From contig NZ_LJAL01000002.1 of NCBI RefSeq assembly GCF_001419985.1, positions 372,001 through 436,000 on the forward strand: a stretch of 64,000 bases of DNA, written 5' to 3'. Origin of the DNA: Loktanella sp. 5RATIMAR09 (GTDB lineage Bacteria; Pseudomonadota; Alphaproteobacteria; Rhodobacterales; Rhodobacteraceae). The number at the start of each line of letters is the position of its first letter. Position 1 is the stretch's first letter. The notes beneath the pieces are model-generated. The model did not search any database. It was not told the DNA's origin and saw nothing but the letters and a program-made list of their open reading frames with translations. Positions 45,912-55,209 of this stretch are shown here, piece after piece. A program made the position numbers and the translations under genes.

Positions 45912-46679
45912 TTGCCGCATTTGATCAGATCATCGCTTTGGTTGCTTTTTTTCGGTGCGATCCTGCTCGCGTGGTGGATGCTCTATGTTATGGCGATGGA
46001 TATGGACGTCGACCTACTGGGCCGTCCGGGGCCCATGGGGCAGGTGATGGCCGCCATGGACCCGCGTATGCCGATGGATATGCCGATGGCGCGGTTTGGC
46101 CCGCTCTTTGCGATGTGGGCGGTGATGATGGCCGCGATGATGCTGCCTACGTTGGTGCCGACATTGACCACATATGAAAAACTGATGGTCAGCGCCGATG
46201 GCACGCGGGCAGGCTGGGTCGGGCTGTTGCTGGGCTACTTTATTGTCTGGGTGGCCTTCGCGGCCGTCATCGCCGCACTCCAGTTGGCGCTGCTCTTTGG
46301 CGGCGTTGTCAATATGTTGGGAATTGCGCCGGTCTGGTTGTCTGCTGTCTTGCTGATTGTCGTGGGGGCATTCCAGTTCACGCGCATCAAAGAGGTCTGC
46401 CACGGCGTTTGCCATGCACCTATGACCTATTTTCTGGGACACTGGAAAACCGGTTTCTCTGGCGGTTTGCGTATGGGGATCGGCCTGGGCGCGTTTTGTG
46501 TGGTCTGTTGCTGGGGCTATATGGCGCTGGGATTTGTCGGTGGCGTCATGAGCCTTGCGTGGATGGGTTTGGCGACGCTTTTGATGGTTTTTGAAAAACT
46601 GCCCGATATCGGGCATCGTATCATCAAACCTGTCGGCGTGGTGTTGATCGCTGCGGGATTGGGTTTGGCATTCTTTTGA
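45912..46679 (+). CDS. DUF2182 membrane protein
   Basis: A 255-residue protein with about six membrane helices. The N-terminal part is methionine-rich (MAAMDPRMPMDMPMARFGP), the helix MWAVMMAAMMLPTLVPT is the family mark, and CHGVCHAPMTYFLGHW and FCVVCCWGYMAL carry Cys and His. DUF2182 proteins are predicted metal-binding and uncharacterised. The TTG start at 45912 is used because GGGAGGG lies five bases before; no ATG fits. The DUF1326 gene follows 14 bases later. Confidence 0.8.
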   Translation: MPHLIRSSLWLLFFGAILLAWWMLYVMAMDMDVDLLGRPGPMGQVMAAMDPRMPMDMPMARFGPLFAMWAVMMAAMMLPTLVPTLTTYEKLMVSADGTRAGWVGLLLGYFIVWVAFAAVIAALQLALLFGGVVNMLGIAPVWLSAVLLIVVGAFQFTRIKEVCHGVCHAPMTYFLGHWKTGFSGGLRMGIGLGAFCVVCCWGYMALGFVGGVMSLAWMGLATLLMVFEKLPDIGHRIIKPVGVVLIAAGLGLAFF

Positions 46680-46693
46680 AAGAGGGACGAAAA

Positions 46694-47404
46694 ATGGCTG
46701 ACAAGACACGCGCACCAAGCGACCGCTTGCCGATTTCGCAACGTATCAATCAGCGCATGGAAAGCAATCCGCTGCGCCGGAAGATGAAGCCGACCGAGTG
46801 GGCGATCAAAGGCGAGCTGTTTCTCAACTGCTCTTGCACTGTCTTTTGTCCCTGTGTTGTCAGCCTTGGTGCCCATCCGCCGACCGAAGGGCATTGCCAC
46901 GCATGGATGGCCATCGCGATTGACGAGGGCCATTTCGAGGGCGAGGACCTGTCAGGACTGAACGTCGGCCTATTGGTCGATATCCCGGGGCGCATGGCCG
47001 AGGGCAACTGGCGTGTTGCGGCTTATGTGGATGAACGCTCAACCCAGAAAGCATACAACGGCCTGTTGCAGATTTTCAGCGGAGCGGCGGGGGGCACCAC
47101 GGGTCTTTTCACCATGCTGGTGTCCGAGATCATCGGGGCCGAGCGCGAAAAGGTCGAGATCGTGCGCGAAGGCACCAAGCGTGGCATCTATATCGGCCGC
47201 AAGATTCAGGGCGAGATCGAAATGATGACGGGCAAGAGCCCCGATCATCCGGTGATGGTCAGCAATTCCAAATACTGGATGGGCCCCGATATCATCGCTG
47301 CACAAGGCACCAAATCCAAAGTGCGTGACTACGGGCGTGTGTGGGATTTCGGTGGCAAATCAGCAGAAATCTGCCCGATTGACTGGAAAGGTCCCAAGCC
47401 TTGA
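46694..47404 (+). CDS. DUF1326 protein with Cys-rich motif
   Basis: A 236-residue soluble protein. The conserved N-terminal motif LNCSCTVFCPCVVSLG, with four cysteines, resembles a metal-binding or redox site; GHCHAWMAIAIDEG and LQIFSGAAGG follow. DUF1326 genes often adjoin DUF2182, and this pair may work together, probably on a thiophilic metal such as copper; this is inference. The start at 46694 has GAGGGA nearby. Its TGA overlaps the TTG of the DinB gene. Confidence 0.82.
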   Translation: MADKTRAPSDRLPISQRINQRMESNPLRRKMKPTEWAIKGELFLNCSCTVFCPCVVSLGAHPPTEGHCHAWMAIAIDEGHFEGEDLSGLNVGLLVDIPGRMAEGNWRVAAYVDERSTQKAYNGLLQIFSGAAGGTTGLFTMLVSEIIGAEREKVEIVREGTKRGIYIGRKIQGEIEMMTGKSPDHPVMVSNSKYWMGPDIIAAQGTKSKVRDYGRVWDFGGKSAEICPIDWKGPKP

Positions 47405-47907
47405 TCACACCCGCCTACTGCCAAACCATGGCGCGGTATAATGCGTGGCAAAACAAGGGTTTGCGCGACATGATCGCGGATATCGACCGCGACGATCTGT
47501 ATAAGGATCGCGGCGCATTCTTCGGCTCGATCATTGGCACGCTGAATCACTTGCTCTGGGGCGATACCATCTGGATCAGCCGCTTTGACGGTGGCGTTGG
47601 CCCTGACCCGTCAATCAAGGACAGCGTGAATTTTACCCCGACACCTGCTGTCTGGGCGGGCGAACGTTTCAAAATGGATGCACGGATCAAACTCTGGGCC
47701 GAGCGCGTGAGCGCGATTGATCTGGTGGGTGATCTTAGCTGGCATTCCGGCGCGATGAACCGCGATTTCACCAGACCGATTGCCTTGTGTGTCATGCAGC
47801 TTTTCAACCACCAGACGCATCATCGCGGCCAAGTGCATGCAATGCTGACCGCGATGGGCAAACGCCCCAACGATACCGATCTTCCCTTTATGCCCGAGAA
47901 ATTCTGA
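47401..47907 (+). CDS. DinB-family protein
   Basis: A 168-residue four-helix bundle of the DinB/YfiT fold. The metal histidines are seen in LNHLLWGD and in the NHQTHHRGQVHAML motif, consistent with three His ligands. Members include bacillithiol- or mycothiol-dependent transferases and many unknowns. TTG at 47401 overlaps the previous stop; ATG at 47428 would cut nine residues, but MITPAYCQTMARYN resembles the family start. Its stop overlaps the dmdA ATG, so expression is tied to DMSP demethylation. Confidence 0.85.
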   Translation: MITPAYCQTMARYNAWQNKGLRDMIADIDRDDLYKDRGAFFGSIIGTLNHLLWGDTIWISRFDGGVGPDPSIKDSVNFTPTPAVWAGERFKMDARIKLWAERVSAIDLVGDLSWHSGAMNRDFTRPIALCVMQLFNHQTHHRGQVHAMLTAMGKRPNDTDLPFMPEKF

Positions 47908-49007
47908 TGGCTGTGATTGCACCTTCGCGCCGCGTGCGGCGTACGCCTTTTACCGACGGTGTCGAAGCCGCAGGGGTCAAGGGCTACACGGTTTATAACC
48001 ATATGCTTTTGCCCACGGTGTTTCGCAGCGTGACCGAGGATTATCACCACCTCAAGACGGCGGTGCAGGTCTGGGATGTCGCCTGTGAGCGGCAGGTGGA
48101 ACTGCGCGGCCCTGATGCGGCCCGCCTGATGCAGATGCTGACACCGCGTGATTTGCGCGGCATGTTGCCGGGCCAGTGCTATTATGTGCCGATCGTCGAT
48201 GAAACCGGCGGGATGCTCAATGACCCTGTGGCGCTGAAGCTGACCGAGGACCGCTGGTGGATTTCCATTGCCGACAGTGATTTGCTGTTCTGGGTCAAGG
48301 CCTTGGCGTACGGCTATCGCTTGGATGTCTTGGTGGATGAACCCGATATTTCGCCTTTGGCGGTGCAGGGACCGCTGGCCGATGATCTGATGGCACGGGT
48401 CTTTGGCGATGCTGTGCGTGCGATCAAGTTTTTCCGCTTCGGCTGGTTCGATTTCAACGGTGTCAGCATGGCTGTGGCGCGGTCGGGCTATTCCAAGCAA
48501 GGCGGATACGAGATTTATGTCGACGGTACAAAAAACGGCATGCCGCTTTGGAACGCCTTGATGGAGGCGGGCAAGGATCTGGATGTCTATGCGGGCTGTC
48601 CCAACCTGATTGAACGCGTCGAAGCGGGGCTTTTGTCCTACGGCAACGACATGACCCGCGAAAACACGCCCCATGAATGCGGGTTGGGCCGCTTTTGTTC
48701 AACCCAGACGGCGATTGGGTGTGTCGGCCGTGACGCATTGTTACGCGTCGCCAAAGAGGGCCCGACCCAGCAGATCCGCGCGATCGCGATTGCGGGGGAT
48801 ATTCCTGTTTGCAATCAGGTCTGGCCGCTGATGGCCAACGGCAAGCGGGTGGGGCAGGTGACATCGGCGGCGAAATCACCCGTCTATGATACCAATGTGG
48901 CCATAGGTATGGTGCGGATGACCCACTGGGACGAAAACACTTCACTTGAGGTGCACACCCAGGACGGGCCGCGCGCAGCGTTGGTGCACGAAAAATTCTG
49001 GATCTAG
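47907..49007 (+). CDS. dmdA: Dimethylsulfoniopropionate demethylase DmdA
   Basis: A 366-residue tetrahydrofolate-dependent GcvT-fold enzyme that takes one methyl from DMSP, forming methylmercaptopropionate. Characteristic blocks include GYTVYNHMLLPTVFRSVTED, YHHLKTAVQVWDVACERQVE, WWISIADSDLLF and ARSGYSKQGGYEIYV, the last two distinguishing DmdA from GcvT. GCPNLIERVEAGLLSYGND also fits. The ATG lies inside the DinB stop. acuI follows after 88 bases that contain an intergenic repeat. Confidence 0.96.
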   Translation: MAVIAPSRRVRRTPFTDGVEAAGVKGYTVYNHMLLPTVFRSVTEDYHHLKTAVQVWDVACERQVELRGPDAARLMQMLTPRDLRGMLPGQCYYVPIVDETGGMLNDPVALKLTEDRWWISIADSDLLFWVKALAYGYRLDVLVDEPDISPLAVQGPLADDLMARVFGDAVRAIKFFRFGWFDFNGVSMAVARSGYSKQGGYEIYVDGTKNGMPLWNALMEAGKDLDVYAGCPNLIERVEAGLLSYGNDMTRENTPHECGLGRFCSTQTAIGCVGRDALLRVAKEGPTQQIRAIAIAGDIPVCNQVWPLMANGKRVGQVTSAAKSPVYDTNVAIGMVRMTHWDENTSLEVHTQDGPRAALVHEKFWI

Positions 49008-49026
49008 CGCCCGTTGCACCGCCGGA

Positions 49027-49060
49027 GCCTCCGGCGGAAGTTTGAAGAGACATGGAAAGT
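49027..49060. repeat. Intergenic repeat, copy 2
   Basis: Begins with the same GCCTCCGGCGGAAGTTTG as the copy at 1423 and continues with 12 of the next 16 bases identical. It lies between dmdA and acuI. Confidence 0.6.
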
Positions 49061-49095
49061 CGGGGCCTGCGTGCCCTAAATTGAGAGGAATGACG

Positions 49096-50079
49096 ATGTT
49101 TAAAGCTTTGATGGTCGAAAAAGACGACGAGGGAAAAACCAGTGCGTCCGTGCAAGAATTGTCGCTAGAGCAATTGCCGGAAGGTGATGTGACGGTTGCC
49201 GTGGAATATTCGACCGTGAACTACAAAGACGGGCTTTGCATCGGGCCGGGCGGTGGGTTGGTGCGCAACTACCCGCATGTGCCGGGCATTGATATGGCGG
49301 GCACGGTCGAGGCATCGGATGATCCCCGTTACCGGCCTGGCGATAAGGTTGTCCTGACCGGCTGGCGGGTGGGTGAGGCCTTTTGGGGCGGATATTCCCA
49401 AAAAGCGCGGGTGAAAGCCGATTGGCTTGTGCCATTGCCTGACGGCCTTGATACGCGTCAGGCGATGGCTGTCGGTACCGCAGGCTTTACCGCGATGCTG
49501 GCGGTGATGGCGCTTGAGGATCATGGTATCAAAGACGGTCCGGTCCTTGTCACGGGTGCGGCCGGCGGTGTGGGGTCGGTTGCAACCGCAATCCTGGCAA
49601 ATCTGGGCCATGGAGTGGCAGCGGTGACAGGGCGGCCAGAGACGGCCGATTACCTCAAATCCCTTGGTGCGACACAGATCGTGCCCCGCGAAGAGATCAA
49701 CGCGATCACCCGTCGCCCGCTTGAAGCGGAAACATGGGGCGGTTGCGTTGACGCGGTCGGTGGCGAGATGCTGGCGCGGGTGCTGGGGCAGATGAAATAC
49801 GGTGCTTCTGTATCTGCTGTGGGTCTTGCTGGCGGGGCAGGTTTGCCTGCCTCTGTGATCCCGTTCCTGCTGCGCGGTGTGAACCTTTTGGGCATCGACA
49901 GCGTAATGCAGCCCTATGACAATCGCGTGCGCGCATGGGCGCGGATTGCCAAGGATTTGCCGATGGATAAGCTTGAGGCGATGATCCAGCCTGCGACGTT
50001 ATCGGATCTGCCCACACTTGGTGCCGGCATTCTACAAGGTCAGGTAAAAGGCCGTGTTGTGGTTGATGTGAACGCCTGA
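49096..50079 (+). CDS. acuI: Acryloyl-CoA reductase AcuI
   Basis: A 327-residue NADPH-dependent medium-chain reductase that turns acryloyl-CoA from DMSP degradation into propionyl-CoA. The YhdH/AcuI marks FKALMVEK, EYSTVNYKDGL, PGIDMAGTV and VTGAAGGVGSVA (nucleotide-binding) are clear. AGAGGA lies seven bases before the ATG at 49096; the ATG at 49090 is also possible. Directly following dmdA, this is the usual Roseobacter arrangement. Confidence 0.95.
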   Translation: MFKALMVEKDDEGKTSASVQELSLEQLPEGDVTVAVEYSTVNYKDGLCIGPGGGLVRNYPHVPGIDMAGTVEASDDPRYRPGDKVVLTGWRVGEAFWGGYSQKARVKADWLVPLPDGLDTRQAMAVGTAGFTAMLAVMALEDHGIKDGPVLVTGAAGGVGSVATAILANLGHGVAAVTGRPETADYLKSLGATQIVPREEINAITRRPLEAETWGGCVDAVGGEMLARVLGQMKYGASVSAVGLAGGAGLPASVIPFLLRGVNLLGIDSVMQPYDNRVRAWARIAKDLPMDKLEAMIQPATLSDLPTLGAGILQGQVKGRVVVDVNA

Positions 50080-50106
50080 TCCTCTCTTGGATACCCCAAA
50101 ATCTGC

Positions 50107-50138
50107 AAAGTCGCCGAAAAAACTTCGGCGACTTTTTT
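50107..50138 (+). terminator. Terminator of acuI
   Basis: A perfect 12-bp stem, AAAGTCGCCGAA with TTCGGCGACTTT around AAAAC, runs into T to 50137. It starts 27 bases after acuI and marks the end of the DMSP gene run. Confidence 0.92.
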
Positions 50139-50347
50139 GTGTTTTATGGCAGGGGGTTGAAGCATGTCCTGGCAGGATCTTGTGGGCAAATTGAAGTGAA
50201 TTTTCGGTCATCAGGTTGTTTCTTGGTGGGTCGGCTTGTTAGGCATAGGGTAAGAACGGGGGCCAAACCCCTGTCTTTGATGATGAATATCCGGGTCTTT
50301 TGCCGACGTGATGGTGCGTGTGCCGACGCCCGGAGAAGGAGGGGACG

Positions 50348-50770
50348 ATGTTTAGAAAAATCGTTGTGCCGATTGATCTGGCACATGCAGACCGGATGGA
50401 ATCTGCGATCACGGTGGCGGCCGATCTGGCGAAGCTCTACGGAGCGACGGTGTGTTATTTGGGGGCGACAACGCCAACGCCGTCCTCGGTGGCGCATTCT
50501 CCCGAGGAATACAAAGAAAAGCTTGCCGCTTTTGCGCTGAAAGAGGCGCAGGTGCATGGCCAGGATGTGACAACCCACGTGGTCCTGTCCCATGATCCGA
50601 CTGCGACGCTGGACGATGATCTGGTAAAGGAAGTCGACGAAATGGATGTCGATCTTGTGGTGATGGCAACACATGTGCCGCACATCGGCGACCGGATTTG
50701 GGCCTCGAACGGCGGCAATCTGGCACGCCGCACCAAGGCATCGGTTTGCCTCGTGCGCGCAGCTGGTTAA
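50348..50770 (+). CDS. Universal stress protein (UspA family)
   Basis: A 140-residue Usp domain: KIVVPIDLAHADRMESAI at the start and the C-terminal ATP-binding type segment VVMATHVPHIGDRIWASNGGNLARRTKASVCLVR. The usual G2xG9xGS motif is modified, so ATP binding is uncertain. AAGGAGGGG precedes the ATG. The BCCT gene follows 48 bases later; a Usp next to a compatible-solute transporter suggests control of transport, as seen for other Usp-transporter pairs. Confidence 0.85.
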   Translation: MFRKIVVPIDLAHADRMESAITVAADLAKLYGATVCYLGATTPTPSSVAHSPEEYKEKLAAFALKEAQVHGQDVTTHVVLSHDPTATLDDDLVKEVDEMDVDLVVMATHVPHIGDRIWASNGGNLARRTKASVCLVRAAG

Positions 50771-50818
50771 GGCCGCGCCCGCAACAACAAGACGGAACAA
50801 TAAGAAGGAAGCCAAGTT

Positions 50819-52474
50819 ATGGCCACACAAGACGAAACCGATATGGGCATTCCGTTACCGGAAGGTGCCTCTGATATGATCGAGACCGATTACACAATCG
50901 GTCAGGACAATATTGAAACACAGATCGGGCCTTTCGGCCTTGATATTCACAACCCCGTCTTTCTTATTTCGGGGCTTTCTGTTGTGATCTTTGTGCTTTA
51001 CGCGCTGATCGCACCGACGCAGGCCGCTGATTTTTTTGGCTGGCTGCGGCCCGCCTTGACGTCGACGTTTGACGGGTTTTTCCTGACGGCGGCGAATATC
51101 TTTGTGATCTTCTGTCTGCTGCTCATCGTGTCTCCTTACGGGTCGGTTCGTTTGGGGGGAGCAGATGCAACACCCGACTACGGCTATCTGGGTTGGTTTG
51201 CGATGCTTTTTGCGGCGGGCATGGGCATTGGTCTGATGTTCTTTGGCGTGCTTGAGCCTGCCTATTACTTTGGCACGCCGTGGGGCGATGAACCCTTGGG
51301 CACTGTCCGGCCGTTTGCAGAAGACGGGACGTTGATTGCCGCCAATGTGGAAGAGGCCAAGCGGATGGCGCTGGCGGCGACATCCTATCACTGGGCGCTG
51401 CACCCTTGGGCGATTTATGCGGTGGTGGCGCTTGCGCTTGCGCTGTTCAGCTACAACAAGGGTCTGCCGCTTTCGATCCGGTCGGCCTTCTATCCGATCC
51501 TGGGCGAACGTGTTTGGGGCTGGTGGGGTCATGTGATCGACATCGTTGCCGTTTTCGCCACGCTCTTTGGTCTTGCGACGTCGCTTGGCTTGGGTGCGCA
51601 GCAGGCTAACGCCGGTCTTGAGTTCGTTTATGGTATTCCCAGCAGCGTGACAGCGCAGGTTGTCCTGATCGTTTTGATCACACTTCTGGCGCTGATTTCG
51701 GTGATCCGGGGTCTTGATGGCGGGGTGAAAGTGCTGTCCGAGATCAACATGGTGCTGGCAATCGGGCTATTGCTTTTCGTGCTGTTTACAGCGGGCGCGG
51801 TTGGTATCTTTACCGACTTCTTTGCAACGATTGTCGCCTACGGTCAGGAAATCCTGCCATTGTCCAACCCGATCGGGCGGTCCGATGACGGATACCGTGA
51901 AGGCTGGACGGCGTTCTACTGGGCGTGGTGGATCAGCTGGTCACCTTTTGTCGGTATGTTTATCGCGCGCGTTTCACGCGGACGCTCTGTGCGTGAATTT
52001 CTCACCTGCGTTTTGATCATCCCGTCACTGGTGTGCGTCTTCTGGATGACTGTCTTTGGTGGCACCGCGATCAACGATATGATCGCCAATGTGGATGCCA
52101 GTGCGGTCAAGGCCAATGTGATTGACAGCTATAGTCCGGAACTGTCGCTCTTTGCGATGCTGGACAGCCTGCCGCTCGCGTCGATCACCTCGACATTGGG
52201 TATCGTGCTGGTCATCGTGTTCTTTGTGACATCCTCGGACAGCGGCAGTCTTGTGATTGATACGATCACGGCCGGTGGCAAGATCGATGCGCCCGTCCCG
52301 CAGCGTGTGTTCTGGTGTACCTTTGAGGGGCTGGTGGCGATTGCGCTGTTGATCGGGGGTGGCCTCGGGTCGCTGCAGGCGATGGTGATTTCAACCGGAT
52401 TGCCGTTTACGATCGTCCTTCTTTTGATGTGTTTTGCCATCTTCCGTGGCTTGCAAAGCGAAATGAAGGCCTGA
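50819..52474 (+). CDS. BCCT-family betaine/DMSP transporter
   Basis: A 551-residue transporter with about 12 helices. The BCCT signature is seen in the GMGIGLMFFGVLEPAYYF glycine-rich stretch and the substrate-binding helix FYWAWWISWSPFVGMFIARVSRGR. These carriers take up betaine, choline, carnitine or DMSP with Na+ or H+. Being adjacent to dmdA-acuI, DMSP or glycine betaine is the likely substrate; sequence alone cannot tell. A terminator follows. Confidence 0.9.
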   Translation: MATQDETDMGIPLPEGASDMIETDYTIGQDNIETQIGPFGLDIHNPVFLISGLSVVIFVLYALIAPTQAADFFGWLRPALTSTFDGFFLTAANIFVIFCLLLIVSPYGSVRLGGADATPDYGYLGWFAMLFAAGMGIGLMFFGVLEPAYYFGTPWGDEPLGTVRPFAEDGTLIAANVEEAKRMALAATSYHWALHPWAIYAVVALALALFSYNKGLPLSIRSAFYPILGERVWGWWGHVIDIVAVFATLFGLATSLGLGAQQANAGLEFVYGIPSSVTAQVVLIVLITLLALISVIRGLDGGVKVLSEINMVLAIGLLLFVLFTAGAVGIFTDFFATIVAYGQEILPLSNPIGRSDDGYREGWTAFYWAWWISWSPFVGMFIARVSRGRSVREFLTCVLIIPSLVCVFWMTVFGGTAINDMIANVDASAVKANVIDSYSPELSLFAMLDSLPLASITSTLGIVLVIVFFVTSSDSGSLVIDTITAGGKIDAPVPQRVFWCTFEGLVAIALLIGGGLGSLQAMVISTGLPFTIVLLLMCFAIFRGLQSEMKA

Positions 52475-52497
52475 CACAGCTGAATGTGAAAATGATT

Positions 52498-52528
52498 GGC
52501 TCCGGTGCTTGCGCATCGGGGCCTTTTT
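52498..52528 (+). terminator. Terminator of the BCCT gene
   Basis: An 11-bp stem, GGCTCCGGTGC with GCATCGGGGCC around TTGC, is followed by five T. It lies 24 bases after the BCCT stop and just before the next gene. Confidence 0.85.
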
Positions 52529-52543
52529 CGTATCCATATGCGC

Positions 52544-53761
52544 ATGACACTAGATATCGCATGGGTGCGCGCCCAATTTCCCGCCTTTGACCAGCCTTCA
52601 TTGCAGGGGCAGGCCTTTTTCGAAAACGCAGGCGGGTCTTATACCTGCCGTCAGGTGATTGACCGCCTGTATCGGTTCTATACCGAGCGCAAGGTGCAGC
52701 CTTACGCCCCCTATGAGGCCGCGCGCCTTGGGGGCGAAGAAATGGACGAGGCGCGCAGACGTCTGGCCGAGATGCTGGGTGTGCAAACCGATGAAGTCTC
52801 TTTTGGCCCGTCGACGACGCAAAACACCTATGTTCTGGCCCAAGCCGTGCGCAAATGGATCAAACCCGGTCAAGCCATTGTCGTGACCAATCAGGACCAT
52901 GAGGCCAACAGCGGCCCGTGGCGCAGGTTGGCCGATGAGGGCATCACGGTTCTTGAGTGGCAGATCGACCGCGAGACAGGGGAATTGCACGCGGACGATC
53001 TGGCCAGATTGCTGGAACAGGATGTGGCGCTGGTGGTATTTCCGCATTGCTCGAACGTGGTGGGGGCGATCAATGATGTCGCGGGCATCTGTGCCTTGGC
53101 GAAATCCGCAGGTGCGCGGACTGTTGTTGATGGCGTCTCCTATGCCCCGCACGGCTTTGCCGACGTGGCCGCACTTGGCAGCGATGTATATCTTTTCAGT
53201 GCCTATAAAACCTATGGGCCCCATCAGGGGATCATGGTGATCCGTGAGGATTGGGGGATGGAACTGCCCAATCAGGGCCACCATTTCAACGGTGGCAGCC
53301 TTTATAAACGTTTCACGCCTGCCGGTCCCGATCATGCGCAGGTTGCGGCCAGTGCGGGGATGGCGGATTATCTTGATGCGATGTCCGTGCATCACGGCGG
53401 TGGAACGGGGGCTGCTGCGGCGCGCAAATCCCATGATCTGATGCGCGATCACGAAGTGGCTTTGTTACAGCCCTTGCTGGATTATGTCTCGGCGAAAAAC
53501 TCGGTGCGGCTTGTCGGCCCTGCGGACGCTTCGCGCCGTGCGCCCACTGTTGCCATGGCGCTGGAGGCGGATGCCGAAGAGACGGCCGCGAAGCTGGCCC
53601 CGCACGGCATTATGGCGGGTGGGGGTGATTTTTACGCACAACGCCCGTTGTCTGCGGTCGGTGTGGACCCCGCGAAGGGCGTGCTACGCGTCAGCTTTGT
53701 GCATTACACCACAAAGCACGAGGTTGACGCGCTGATGGGCGCGCTAGATCAGGTCTTGTAA
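52544..53761 (+). CDS. Class V aminotransferase, cysteine desulfurase-like
   Basis: A 405-residue PLP enzyme. The lysine that holds PLP is in VYLFSAYKTYGPHQG, the Asp and His of the cofactor site in VVDGVSYAPH, and PSTTQNTYVLA binds the phosphate. It lacks the long cysteine loop of true SufS/NifS, so it may be a lyase or aminotransferase on another amino acid. Start at 52544 (MTLDIAW); 52538 would add two residues. Next to the photolyase gene, with 29 bases between them. Confidence 0.85.
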   Translation: MTLDIAWVRAQFPAFDQPSLQGQAFFENAGGSYTCRQVIDRLYRFYTERKVQPYAPYEAARLGGEEMDEARRRLAEMLGVQTDEVSFGPSTTQNTYVLAQAVRKWIKPGQAIVVTNQDHEANSGPWRRLADEGITVLEWQIDRETGELHADDLARLLEQDVALVVFPHCSNVVGAINDVAGICALAKSAGARTVVDGVSYAPHGFADVAALGSDVYLFSAYKTYGPHQGIMVIREDWGMELPNQGHHFNGGSLYKRFTPAGPDHAQVAASAGMADYLDAMSVHHGGGTGAAAARKSHDLMRDHEVALLQPLLDYVSAKNSVRLVGPADASRRAPTVAMALEADAEETAAKLAPHGIMAGGGDFYAQRPLSAVGVDPAKGVLRVSFVHYTTKHEVDALMGALDQVL

Positions 53762-53790
53762 GCAGACACGTCGTTCTGCGCGGAGGTCCG

Positions 53791-55209
53791 ATGAGCAAAT
53801 CCCCAATTCTGATGTGGTTCCGGCGCGATCTGCGCCTTGGCGATCATGAGGCGCTGACAGCGGCCTGTGCCGCAGGTCATCCGGTCATTCCGGTCTTTAT
53901 CTATGATGAGCTGAGCGAGAGTTTGGGTGCAGCACCAAAGATGCGTTTGGGACTGTCGGTTGCTGATCTGGCGCAATCCCTTGGTGATCAAGGCAGCCGT
54001 TTGATTTTACGCCGTGGGGATGCGCTGGCGGTCTTGCGCGCGTTGATTAAGGAAACCGGGGCAGGTGCGGTTTATTGGTCGCGGATGTACGATCCTGCGA
54101 GCCGTGAACGCGACACGGCGGTGAAAGCCGCACTGAAAGAGGATGGCGTTGGGGCGGAAAGCTTCAAAGGTCACGTGCTTTTTGAGCCGTGGACGGTTGA
54201 GACGAAAACCGGTGGATTTTACAAAGTCTACACACCGATGTGGAAATCCGTGCGCGACAACGCGGTGCCCGAGGCCCTGCCAACCCCCGCCACAATCCCC
54301 CCACCTGACAGCTGGCCTGCCAGCGATGATCTGGCAGATTGGCAGATGGGGGCCGCCATGCAGCGCGGCGCGGAGATCCTCACGTCCCATTGCACCGTGG
54401 GCGAAACGGCGGCCTCGCACCGGCTGGGGGCCTTTATTGCCAACAACGTGGCCACTTATGTCAAGAACCGCGATTTGCCAGCTGTTGATGGCACATCGGG
54501 GCTTTCGGAGAACCTGACGTATGGTGAAATCAGCCCGCGCAGATGCTGGCACGCAGGCTGGCGTGCGCTGCATGACGGCAAGGGTGACGCCGAAACATTC
54601 CTCAAAGAGCTGGTCTGGCGTGAGTTTGCCTATCATCTGGCCTATCACACGCCGCGCATCACGACAGGCAACTGGAAGGAAGACTGGGATGCTTTCCCAT
54701 GGAACACCGACGAGCGGTTGGCCGAGGTCAAGGCGTGGAAGCAAGGGCGCACAGGCATTCGCTTTGTCGATGCCGCCATGCGCGAAATGTATGTCACAGG
54801 CACGATGCATAATCGGGGGCGGATGATTGTGGCGTCTTATCTGACGAAACATTTGCTATGTCACTGGAAGATCGGGCTGGACTGGTTTGCCGATTGCCTG
54901 ATTGACTGGGATCCTTGCAGTAACGCAATGGGCTGGCAGTGGTCAGCGGGGTCGGGGCCGGATGCCACGCCCTATTTCCGCGTGTTCAATCCTGTCACGC
55001 AGCTGGATAAATTTGACAAGGATCGCGCCTATGTCAAGAAATGGATCGCCGAGGGCACAAAAGAGCCAACCGCGACAGCTTTGTCATATTATGATATGAT
55101 TCCCCTCAGTTGGGGCATGACGGCGCAGGATCGCTACCCCGATCCGATCGTTCCGGCAGATGTGGGTCGCAAGCGTGCGCTTGATGCATATCAGGACCGT
55201 GGTTTCTAA
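53791..55209 (+). CDS. phr: Deoxyribodipyrimidine photolyase
   Basis: A 472-residue photolyase that repairs cyclobutane pyrimidine dimers with blue light. The N-terminal antenna domain starts LMWFRRDLRLGDHEAL; the FAD domain has the RFVDAAMREMYVTGTMHNRGRM block, the WQWSAGSGPDATPYFRVFNP motif and WREFAYHLAYHTP. GGAGG precedes the start. It is followed by cfa, another gene that in Rhodobacter is linked to singlet-oxygen response. Confidence 0.96.
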   Translation: MSKSPILMWFRRDLRLGDHEALTAACAAGHPVIPVFIYDELSESLGAAPKMRLGLSVADLAQSLGDQGSRLILRRGDALAVLRALIKETGAGAVYWSRMYDPASRERDTAVKAALKEDGVGAESFKGHVLFEPWTVETKTGGFYKVYTPMWKSVRDNAVPEALPTPATIPPPDSWPASDDLADWQMGAAMQRGAEILTSHCTVGETAASHRLGAFIANNVATYVKNRDLPAVDGTSGLSENLTYGEISPRRCWHAGWRALHDGKGDAETFLKELVWREFAYHLAYHTPRITTGNWKEDWDAFPWNTDERLAEVKAWKQGRTGIRFVDAAMREMYVTGTMHNRGRMIVASYLTKHLLCHWKIGLDWFADCLIDWDPCSNAMGWQWSAGSGPDATPYFRVFNPVTQLDKFDKDRAYVKKWIAEGTKEPTATALSYYDMIPLSWGMTAQDRYPDPIVPADVGRKRALDAYQDRGF

